Translations under genes and position numbers: made by a program | NCBI GenBank assembly: GCA_040901865.1 | Contig: JBBDYD010000150.1 | Location: 1 to 16,625 of the forward strand | DNA from: JBBDYD01 sp040901865 | GTDB lineage: Bacteria > Bacteroidota > Ignavibacteria > UBA10030 | Direction: 5' to 3' | Length of the DNA stretch: 16,625 nucleotides | Notes under the pieces: generated by a model | What the model saw: the letters and a program-made list of their open reading frames with translations, nothing else | What the model was told of the DNA's origin: nothing | Databases searched by the model: none | Shown: positions 7,385 to 14,234 of the stretch, in pieces | Numbering within the stretch: position 1 is the first letter of the stretch | Layout of the letters: the number at the start of each line of letters is the position of its first letter

Positions 7385-8658
7385 GACAAATCCGAAATAC
7401 TGTTATTCTAGTGCTGATGCTGGCGGTCTGGAGAGAGAACGCAGGTGCCCAGGCGGAGATGAAGCCCGTTCAGACGGAATCCTCCGTACTCTTCTTCTTC
7501 GACGCCATTTCCTATGCGTCACAAGAAGCCGGAAAATCAAGAATCGAATTCTATGTCCAGGTTCCGTATGAGCAGTTGCGGTTTGTCAAGGACGGCGAAA
7601 ACTTCTCGGCGAATTACGATGTTATCCTGACCGTGTTAATGCCAACCCATCAGATCATCCAGGAGCGAAGCTGGAGTGTGGACGTCCGATTGCCCGAGTT
7701 TACCCGGACGGTGTCCAAAAATTTTGCAAGCCTGTCACAACAGGCGATCGATATTGACCCGGGGGAATATCATGTATCCGTCCAGCTGAAGGATGCTGAT
7801 TCCAAAAAGGCCGGGAGGATCGGCCGAAGCCTGCTCGTGACGGATTTCTCCAAAGACTCCGTCAGCCTGTCGGATATCATGCTGGTGTCCCGATTGACAA
7901 CCGAAGGTGATAAGAAGAGAATTGTGCCGAACATCTCCGGTAGCGTTTCTTCCACAGGAGAGGGGTTCTTTCTATTTTTTGAAGTGTATCGCGGTGTACC
8001 GGGTGATTCGGTCATGCTCACCCGGAAGATCTTTAACCAGGAAAAAAAGGAAGTGTCAAGCGCGATGCATGCTGAGGCCACGCCTACTGCCAAAACGCAG
8101 GTCTTCATGAAGGTCGAGGATCTCTCACTCCCGATGGGGACGTATCTTGTCACCGTTGAAACGGGGGAACCGCTGAAGGCATCGACATCCCGGACGTTCA
8201 TCGTTCGGTGGGCCGATCTCCCGATGTCGATCACCGATGTGAACAAGGCGATCGAGCAAATGAGGTACATCGCACAACCGTCAGAGTATGATTTCATTCG
8301 CAGTGCGGAGTCCGATGACGATATGCGAAAACGATTCCTCGAGTTCTGGACGAAGAGGGATCCGGATCCGGGGACGACACGGAATGAGCTGATGGAGGAA
8401 TACTATCATCGGGTCGAATACGCCAACAAGAACTTCGGCCACTATATGGAGGGATGGAGGACGGATCGCGGGATGGTCTACATCCGATTTGGCTCCCCTG
8501 ACAACATCGAGCGGCATCCCTTCGACATGAATTCCAAACCGTATGAAACGTGGTACTACTACGAACTGGAACGGCAATTTGTCTTTGTGGATGAAACGGG
8601 ATTTGGCGACTACCGCTTGCGGTATCCCACAACCGACCTATGGGGGAGAATCCGCTGA
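7381..8658 (+). CDS. GWxTD domain-containing exported protein
   Basis: A 425-residue protein with a probable signal peptide (MRQIRNTVILVLMLAVWRENAGAQ, about 24 residues). The first two-thirds are beta-rich, with a pattern suggesting two immunoglobulin-like or beta-sandwich domains (about 35-150 and 155-275). The C-terminal GWxTD domain spans about 285-420: FLEFWTKRDPDPGT, then the name-giving GWRTD at 358-362, then GMVYIRFGSPDNIE and YETWYYYELER. GWxTD proteins are found mainly in FCB-group bacteria and Acidobacteria-like lineages, and their biochemical role is unknown. The start overlaps the rimO stop (ATGA). The next gene encodes an Omp85 outer-membrane protein, so a periplasmic or outer-membrane-associated role is plausible by context only. 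Confidence 0.9.
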   Translation: MRQIRNTVILVLMLAVWRENAGAQAEMKPVQTESSVLFFFDAISYASQEAGKSRIEFYVQVPYEQLRFVKDGENFSANYDVILTVLMPTHQIIQERSWSVDVRLPEFTRTVSKNFASLSQQAIDIDPGEYHVSVQLKDADSKKAGRIGRSLLVTDFSKDSVSLSDIMLVSRLTTEGDKKRIVPNISGSVSSTGEGFFLFFEVYRGVPGDSVMLTRKIFNQEKKEVSSAMHAEATPTAKTQVFMKVEDLSLPMGTYLVTVETGEPLKASTSRTFIVRWADLPMSITDVNKAIEQMRYIAQPSEYDFIRSAESDDDMRKRFLEFWTKRDPDPGTTRNELMEEYYHRVEYANKNFGHYMEGWRTDRGMVYIRFGSPDNIERHPFDMNSKPYETWYYYELERQFVFVDETGFGDYRLRYPTTDLWGRIR

Positions 8659-8675
8659 GTCACCGGCCTCAAGTC

Positions 8676-10418
8676 ATGTCTGAGAAAGCCAGTCCCCGCT
8701 TTGTGTGGCCTGGCTTTTTCTGTTTGATGGTGGTCATCGGATGGACAGGTATTGCCCGGTCGCAGGATATGCTCACGATCGGTTCGGTAGGGATTTACGG
8801 AAACAAAGCAATTTCAACAAATGCCCTTCTCGCCGTGCTTGCCCTTCGGGCGGGTGATCAGGCGGATTCCGCTACCCTTGCTTTGAGCCTGGGACGCATG
8901 GAGGCATTCTATCGTGAGCAAGGATTTCTGTTTGCCAGGGCGACTGCGGATTCGCGGCAGGCCGACTCCGTGGCACATCTCCGTGTAACAATCGATGAGG
9001 GCCTGCCTGCCGTTGTTCACTCGATGACATTCGTGGGGAACCATCACCTTGTTCAGGACGATCTGATCTCCGTGATGGAGGTCCGCTCCGGCGACCGGTT
9101 TGTCGAAACGCTGATTGAGCGGGATATTAATGCCCTTCTTGCTCTTTATGAAAAAAGGGGGTTCCCGACTGCCAGGGTCTCTGTGTTTGCGCTGGAAGCG
9201 ACAGGGGACGAAACGCAGGCTTTGTTGAAAATCCGGCTTGAGGTGGAAGAAGGGGTGAAGGCGATTGTCGAGGAGATTCTCCTCGAGGGAAACAAGACGA
9301 CCAAGGACGAAGTGATCCTCCGTGAGGTCAGGCCAAAGACCACTGACCTTTTTACGGACTCCTATGCTGCCAGAGTCCGTCGCTCCCTGGAACGCCTTCG
9401 CTTGTTCACCTCCGTTGAATCCCCGCAATTTTTCCTTTCGGGGGAGAACAAGGGCGTAATGCTGATCAGGGTCCGGGAGGGAGATCCGAACCGTTTTGAC
9501 GGAATGATCGGATACAGCCCCACTCAACAAGGCGGCGGCGTTGTAACGGGGCTTGCAGACGTTCAATTCGGCAATCTGTTCGGGACGGGCCGAAGGCTCT
9601 CTGTCCGCTGGATGCGCGAATCTTCAATTTCGCAAGATCTCACCCTTCGGTATTTTGAACCATGGGTTGCGTCTCTCCCCATTCATGCGGAGATTGGATT
9701 TCTACAACGAAAACAGGATTCGACCTTCATCAACCGAACGTACCAGGCCGATGTCACAATCAGCCTGGCCGACGACGTCGCAGGGGCCCTCTCGGTGGAA
9801 CAATCTCAGACGGTACCAGGGGAAAGAGCACAGAACCCCGTTCTCTCGAGCACCCAATGGAGTCTCGGAGCTTCGCTCTCCTACGATACAAGGGATAACC
9901 CGATAACTCCCACCGGTGGCCTCCTCTATAAAACAGGTTACGAGTTTGGCCGGAAATCGGTCGCCGGCGGTGCCAGTGAGACGAGGCGATTGACATTTGA
10001 ACTTGATGTGTTCTATTCACTGGGGGCGAGACAGGTCCTTGTCACTTCGGTGCGTGGCAAGGGTTTTTCCTCTTCCCTGATCGCGCAAAGCGATCTCTTT
10101 CGCCTTGGGGGAGCTACAACCCTCCGCGGATATCGCGAAAACCAGTTTCAAGGATCCCGTATCGGATGGGCCAGCCTCGAGTACAGGTTCCTCACCGGCG
10201 GGCGCTCATACTTCTACGGTTTTCTCGACGGCGGGTATGTCTCTGTTCCGGACCGGCCCGCCGCCGGATTGACACCTGTGGAACTCACGCGGCTCGGGTA
10301 TGGAACAGGGGCCAGGCTAGAGACGGGGCTCGGATTGATCACAGTCGGCCTCGCTTTTGGTGAAGGCGATACGTTTCGCACGGCAAAACTTCATCTGCGG
10401 CTTTCCAATGAGTTTTGA
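8676..10418 (+). CDS. Omp85/BamA family outer-membrane protein with POTRA domains
   Basis: A 580-residue outer-membrane beta-barrel protein. After a signal peptide (to about residue 31, ending near GIARSQ) come about three POTRA repeats (about 34-105, 106-190, 191-270), recognisable by IGSVGIYGNKAIST, VHSMTFVGNHHLVQDD and VEEILLEGNKTTKDEV. The rest is a 16-strand-type barrel (surface antigen D15 domain) with the LRGY motif in GGATTLRGYRENQFQGSR and a terminal phenylalanine, as expected of outer-membrane proteins. It has fewer POTRA domains than BamA (five) and is shorter, so it is more likely a TamA-like or accessory Omp85 protein than the main assembly factor. I chose ATG 8676; an in-frame ATG at 8640 would overlap the upstream gene by 19 bp and add 12 residues. 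Neither start has a clear Shine-Dalgarno sequence. Confidence 0.88.
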   Translation: MSEKASPRFVWPGFFCLMVVIGWTGIARSQDMLTIGSVGIYGNKAISTNALLAVLALRAGDQADSATLALSLGRMEAFYREQGFLFARATADSRQADSVAHLRVTIDEGLPAVVHSMTFVGNHHLVQDDLISVMEVRSGDRFVETLIERDINALLALYEKRGFPTARVSVFALEATGDETQALLKIRLEVEEGVKAIVEEILLEGNKTTKDEVILREVRPKTTDLFTDSYAARVRRSLERLRLFTSVESPQFFLSGENKGVMLIRVREGDPNRFDGMIGYSPTQQGGGVVTGLADVQFGNLFGTGRRLSVRWMRESSISQDLTLRYFEPWVASLPIHAEIGFLQRKQDSTFINRTYQADVTISLADDVAGALSVEQSQTVPGERAQNPVLSSTQWSLGASLSYDTRDNPITPTGGLLYKTGYEFGRKSVAGGASETRRLTFELDVFYSLGARQVLVTSVRGKGFSSSLIAQSDLFRLGGATTLRGYRENQFQGSRIGWASLEYRFLTGGRSYFYGFLDGGYVSVPDRPAAGLTPVELTRLGYGTGARLETGLGLITVGLAFGEGDTFRTAKLHLRLSNEF

Positions 10419-11256
10419 AAAGATAACCGCATCCGTGCAGCTTCTTCGACCTCTGAATGTGGCAATCATGATGCTTGTAACCTCTGCCACAGTCATCTTT
10501 GCCGGAGGTTCCGGTGTTCCACTGCTCAGCATTGCCATTGCAGGCCTGGTGGCCGGATTCATCGGAGGTGCCGCGAACGCGATCAACGACTATTACGATG
10601 TCGCCATCGACCGGGTCAACAGACCCAATCGGCCGCTGCCGCGCGGTGCCGTGAACCCCAGGGTCGCGATCGTTCTTTGGATCACCCTGTCGCTCGTTGG
10701 AATTTCCCTCAATCTTTTTCTAAATTCATCTGCGTTCTGGATCGCGGTTGCAGCCGTTGTGGCGTTGTTTGCTTATTCCGCCCGGCTCAAGCGGACGGTG
10801 TTGATCGGCAACATTGTCGTAGCGGCAATGACTGGAATGGCGTTCGTGTACGGTGCGGTGGTGGCGGAAGCTCCCGAGAAGGCTTTGTTTCCGTTTCTCT
10901 TTGCCTTCCTGATCAATCTTGGCCGCGAGATCCTCAAGGACATTGAGGATATGGCCGGAGATCAGCGGGATGGTGCAGTGACACTGCCACTGAAACACGG
11001 GCCACCCGCCGCCCTCGCAATTGCGACTGTGGTATTCGTCGCCCTGATCGCCGCCACGATTGTTCCCTTTACTGTCGGGGTCTACGGAAGCACCTATCTC
11101 ATCGTGGTCAGTGTTGTCAACATCCTCCTTTGTTATGTTATGGTTTCCATGTGGACCAGCAGGGAGGCAAAGAATCTCGGGCGGTTGAACAGTATTCTGA
11201 AAATCGGAATGGTCATCGGACTTGTCGCCATGGTGTTCGGCGTCGAAATAGAATGA
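10408..11256 (+). CDS. UbiA prenyltransferase family, archaeal-type (DGGGP synthase-like)
   Basis: A 282-residue polytopic membrane enzyme that joins a polyprenyl diphosphate to an acceptor. The first aspartate motif NDYYDVAIDRVNRP has Asn60, Asp61, Asp64 and Asp68; the second, REILKDIEDMAGD, has Asp178, Asp181 and Asp185. Both bind the Mg-diphosphate. The RPNRPLPRGAV and LKDIEDMAGD wording is that of the geranylgeranylglycerol-phosphate geranylgeranyltransferase (DGGGP synthase) branch common in FCB bacteria, rather than of UbiA or MenA. I start at ATG 10408 (11-bp overlap with the Omp85 gene); an ATG at 10357 would add 17 charged residues inside that gene. A quinone or other isoprenoid acceptor is the alternative. 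A geranylgeranyl-reductase-like gene lies at the left edge of the window. Confidence 0.85.
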   Translation: MSFEKITASVQLLRPLNVAIMMLVTSATVIFAGGSGVPLLSIAIAGLVAGFIGGAANAINDYYDVAIDRVNRPNRPLPRGAVNPRVAIVLWITLSLVGISLNLFLNSSAFWIAVAAVVALFAYSARLKRTVLIGNIVVAAMTGMAFVYGAVVAEAPEKALFPFLFAFLINLGREILKDIEDMAGDQRDGAVTLPLKHGPPAALAIATVVFVALIAATIVPFTVGVYGSTYLIVVSVVNILLCYVMVSMWTSREAKNLGRLNSILKIGMVIGLVAMVFGVEIE

Positions 11257-11882
11257 CACTCGAAATCGAACAGATATACTGGAGGCAGGGGATTACGCTC
11301 ATTGCAGGCGTGGACGAGGCGGGTCGCGGCCCTCTGGCAGGACCTGTTGTCGCCGCGGCAGTGATGTTCCCCATGCGCCATATGATCGACGGTGTTGACG
11401 ACTCGAAGAAACTCACGCGAAAGAAACGCGAGGAAATGCTTGCCGGGATCGAACGGGATGCATTAAGCATTGGCGTCGGCATTATTGATCCCCACACGAT
11501 CGACAAGCTCAATATTCTTCAGGCAACGACTGTCGCGATGCAAACCGCATTGGGAAATCTCTCCATTCAGCCTGAACTCGCTCTCGTCGATGGCAATTCG
11601 TTCCGCCACGACACGCTTCGGTTTGAGAACATCATTGATGGGGATGCACTATGCTTCTCCATTGCGGCTGCCTCGATTGTGGCAAAGGTAACGCGCGATC
11701 GGCTGATGGTGGACTTGGATCGTGTGTATCCCCAGTACGGATTCGCGCGGCACAAGGGATATTGCACGCGGGAGCACGTCGATGCCATCAAACAATACGG
11801 GTTTTGCGACATCCACAGAAAATCCTTCCACCTCGTTAATCTGGATCAGCTGGAACTCGCATTTGATGTGATCGAGGATTGA
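11253..11882 (+). CDS. rnhB: Ribonuclease HII
   Basis: A 209-residue cytosolic nuclease that cuts the RNA strand of RNA/DNA hybrids and removes single ribonucleotides from DNA. The family motifs are clear: AGVDEAGRGPLAGPVVAAAV (from residue 18), DDSKKLT (49-55), LVDGN (111-115) and SIAAASIVAKVTRDRL (136-151). The catalytic DEDD set is Asp21, Glu22, Asp113 and Asp131. YPQYGFARHKGY follows, as in most RnhB proteins. The start is ATG 11253, which overlaps the UbiA stop as ATGA and gives the normal family length; an earlier in-frame ATG at 11130 would add 41 unrelated residues within the UbiA gene. No Shine-Dalgarno sequence is visible, so translation is probably coupled to the gene before it. 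Confidence 0.95.
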   Translation: MTLEIEQIYWRQGITLIAGVDEAGRGPLAGPVVAAAVMFPMRHMIDGVDDSKKLTRKKREEMLAGIERDALSIGVGIIDPHTIDKLNILQATTVAMQTALGNLSIQPELALVDGNSFRHDTLRFENIIDGDALCFSIAAASIVAKVTRDRLMVDLDRVYPQYGFARHKGYCTREHVDAIKQYGFCDIHRKSFHLVNLDQLELAFDVIED

Positions 11883-11896
11883 ATCAAGGGGGGGAG

Positions 11897-12247
11897 ATGA
11901 ACACGAAATTACAGGGGGACCGCGGCGAACTTCTTGCCGTTGAGTTCCTTGGTGAAGCCGGATTTCGGATCCTTGAACGGAATTACCGCTTCGGACGCGG
12001 GGAAATTGACATCGTGGCGGAGGAGGCGGGGGAACTCGTGTTTGTTGAGGTGAAAACACGCGACTCCCTTCGGTTCGGCGAGCCGGAGGAATCGGTTGGC
12101 GGGGCAAAGGAACAGCGTCTTTGCCGTGCGGCGGAAGGATACTGCATGGAGCGGGCCATGACCGATCGTTTTTATCGCTTCGACATCGTGGCAATTCGGT
12201 TTGAAAAGGGACTCACTGTTGTTAAACATCTGCGGAATGCATTCTGA
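11897..12247 (+). CDS. YraN family (UPF0102) nuclease-fold protein
   Basis: A 116-residue protein of the UPF0102/YraN family, which has a restriction-endonuclease-like fold and no settled function. Visible signature residues are GDRGE near the N-terminus (7-11), GRGEIDIVA (34-42) and LVFVEVKTR (47-55); Asp38, Glu51 and Lys53 form the PD-(D/E)xK-type site. I chose ATG 11897 because a purine-rich AAGGGGGGGAG lies just before it (11886-11896) and the protein then begins with the usual MNTKLQGDRGE; a TTG at 11879 would add six residues. YraN genes very often follow rnhB, as here, which supports both calls. Likely a DNA-processing or repair role by fold only. Confidence 0.9.
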   Translation: MNTKLQGDRGELLAVEFLGEAGFRILERNYRFGRGEIDIVAEEAGELVFVEVKTRDSLRFGEPEESVGGAKEQRLCRAAEGYCMERAMTDRFYRFDIVAIRFEKGLTVVKHLRNAF

Positions 12248-12249
12248 CA

Positions 12250-13674
12250 ATGGCATTGCTTGAAAAACATGCGGGTCTGTACACGGATTTTTACGAGTTC
12301 ACGATGGCGCAGGCTTTTTATCTCTCCGGAAAAGCCGAGATGCCGGCCACCTTTGATTATTTCTACCGCGAAAATCCTTTCGGGGGTGGCTATGTGGTCT
12401 TTGCAGGACTGAGTGACCTTCTGGCAACCCTCAAATCGTTCCGGTTCGACGACGAAGACATCCGTTTTCTGGCAGACCGGGGGCTTCATCCGAAATTCCT
12501 CGATTTTCTCAAGTCATTCCGGTTTCAAGGGACTGTGACCTCGGTAAAGGAAGGCGAAGTCATTTTTCCGCTCGAAACGGTGGTGCGCGTGGACGGGACG
12601 ATCATTGAGACTCAGATCATCGAAACCCTCCTGCTCAACCTGATCAACTTTGAATCGCTGATTGCAACAAAAGCATCGCGGATTCGGAGCATCGCCGGGA
12701 CGAGGAGAGTGGTGGATTTTGGATTGAGGCGAGCCCAGGGATATGGCGGTATCCAGGCAACCAAGGCGGCAATGATCGGAGGCTTCGACGCGACGTCGAA
12801 TGTCTATGCGGCGTTTCACTATTCCCTCGAAACGACGGGTACCCAGGCACACTCCTGGGTTCAGAGTTTCGATGATGAACTGGCCGCCTTCAGGAAATTT
12901 GCCGAAATTTTTCCGGATCAGTGCGTTCTCCTCGTTGATACGTACAGCACGCTCAAAAGCGGTGTCCCGAACGCCATCGTCGTTGCCCGGGAACTTGAAG
13001 CAAAAGGTCATCGGATGATCGGAATTCGCCTCGACAGCGGGGACCTTGCCTACCTGAGCCGCAGGGCACGGACAATGCTCGATGAGGCCGGATTGAGCTA
13101 TGTCAAGATCATCGCATCAAACCAGCTGGACGAATTCGTGATCAGAAGTCTTCTGGAGCAGGATGCGCCGATCGATGCCTTCGGTGTCGGAACGAAACTC
13201 GTAACTGGTCAGGCCAGCGCGGCATTGGATGGAGTCTACAAACTAAGCATGTGCGGGGGAAAACCTCGACTCAAATTCACCGAAAACTTCGGCAAGATCA
13301 GCCTGCCCGGGAAAAAGAAGGTCATGCGGTACATCGGACGGGACGGAATGTTCTATGGCGACGCCTTGGCGCTGGAGGATGAAAAAGAACTGGAGTGGAT
13401 GTTCCATCCCCTGTTTCCGGAAAACCGGAGTCCCTTGAACCGAATGCAACATGAGGATTTGATGGAGGTGGTGATGGATCGCAACGGGATCAAACGCGAA
13501 TGGTCCATCCCTGAGTCTGCCTTGTACGCCGGCGAACGGCTCAGAACGCTCGCGCAGGAGCACAAACGGTTCGAGAATCCCCACGTGTATAAAGTGGGAA
13601 TCAGCCAGGGTTTGATGCAATTGCGCTCGAATCTCATCGATGCATTTCACAAGACGTTCCTCGGAGGAAAGTGA
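12250..13674 (+). CDS. pncB: Nicotinate phosphoribosyltransferase
   Basis: A 474-residue cytosolic enzyme that turns nicotinate plus PRPP into nicotinate mononucleotide, the first committed step of the Preiss-Handler NAD salvage route. Motifs include YTDFYEFTMAQAF (11-23), FGLRRAQGYGG (157-167), GTQAHSW (197-203) with His201 as the candidate phosphorylated histidine, VDTYSTLKSG, IRLDSGDLAYLS and DAFGVGTKLVTG. The length is within the range of the longer (human/Gram-positive-like) NAPRTase class, above the roughly 400 residues of the E. coli type. It begins 2 bp after the yraN stop without a clear Shine-Dalgarno sequence and is followed directly by the nicotinamidase gene, so the two act in sequence. 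Confidence 0.95.
   Translation: MALLEKHAGLYTDFYEFTMAQAFYLSGKAEMPATFDYFYRENPFGGGYVVFAGLSDLLATLKSFRFDDEDIRFLADRGLHPKFLDFLKSFRFQGTVTSVKEGEVIFPLETVVRVDGTIIETQIIETLLLNLINFESLIATKASRIRSIAGTRRVVDFGLRRAQGYGGIQATKAAMIGGFDATSNVYAAFHYSLETTGTQAHSWVQSFDDELAAFRKFAEIFPDQCVLLVDTYSTLKSGVPNAIVVARELEAKGHRMIGIRLDSGDLAYLSRRARTMLDEAGLSYVKIIASNQLDEFVIRSLLEQDAPIDAFGVGTKLVTGQASAALDGVYKLSMCGGKPRLKFTENFGKISLPGKKKVMRYIGRDGMFYGDALALEDEKELEWMFHPLFPENRSPLNRMQHEDLMEVVMDRNGIKREWSIPESALYAGERLRTLAQEHKRFENPHVYKVGISQGLMQLRSNLIDAFHKTFLGGK
13663..13667 (+). promoter_or_regulatory. Shine-Dalgarno GGAGG deciding the pncA start
   Basis: GGAGG lies inside the last codons of pncB. It is 6 bp from ATG 13674 but only 3 bp from the alternative GTG 13671, so the ATG is preferred. 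It is the strongest ribosome-binding site seen in the window. Confidence 0.6.
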
Positions 13675-14216
13675 TGAAAGGGTTGTTGGTGGTGGATGTT
13701 CAGAATGATTTTTGCCCGGGCGGCGCTCTTCCGGTTCCCGGTGGCGACAGTGTGGTCCCCGTCATTAATGAACTGATGAAACAATTTCCGGTGGTGGTTG
13801 CTTCGAAGGACTGGCATCCGCGGCAAACAATCCACTTTCAAAAATGGCCGGTCCATTGTGTCCACAATACCAGGGGGGCTGAATTCCATCCGAAACTCGT
13901 GAGCGAGCGGATCCAGCAGGTGTTCCTGAAAGGCACGGGAAATCACGATGACGGCTATTCTGCCTATGAGGCCACCAACCTGGATTTGAAGCAATTCCTG
14001 GAGGAGCGCGGGGTGACGGAACTGTACATCACCGGTCTTGCGACGGATTATTGCGTCCGGGCCTCGGCGCTTGATTCCGTAAAAAATGGACTCACAACGC
14101 TCGTCGTCACGGACGCTGTTGCCGCGGTGAACATCCAGCCGGACGATGGAACCCGGGCACTCGAAGAGCTGCGCGCTGCAGGTGTCACGCTCATCACATC
14201 AGGGACCCTTCAATAA
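13674..14216 (+). CDS. pncA: Nicotinamidase (isochorismatase-like hydrolase family)
   Basis: A 180-residue cytosolic hydrolase that deaminates nicotinamide to nicotinate, feeding PncB. The catalytic triad is visible as Asp8 (LLVVDVQNDF), Lys86 (FLKGTG) and Cys127 (TGLATDYCV). The metal-binding residues are Asp46 and His48 (SKDWHP) and His61 (WPVHCV), the set that separates nicotinamidases from other isochorismatase-fold enzymes. The size matches the family. The start ATG 13674 shares its first base with the pncB stop (TGATG), preceded by GGAGG. The pncB-pncA pair gives a complete two-step path from nicotinamide to nicotinate mononucleotide. Confidence 0.94.
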   Translation: MKGLLVVDVQNDFCPGGALPVPGGDSVVPVINELMKQFPVVVASKDWHPRQTIHFQKWPVHCVHNTRGAEFHPKLVSERIQQVFLKGTGNHDDGYSAYEATNLDLKQFLEERGVTELYITGLATDYCVRASALDSVKNGLTTLVVTDAVAAVNIQPDDGTRALEELRAAGVTLITSGTLQ

Positions 14217-14234
14217 CCTTCCCAAGGTGAATTC

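Noticed and set aside
11130..11252. N-terminal extension of RNase HII from the ATG at 11130
   Set aside because: It lies inside the UbiA gene, is unlike the family N-terminus, and the ATG at 11253 gives the normal length.
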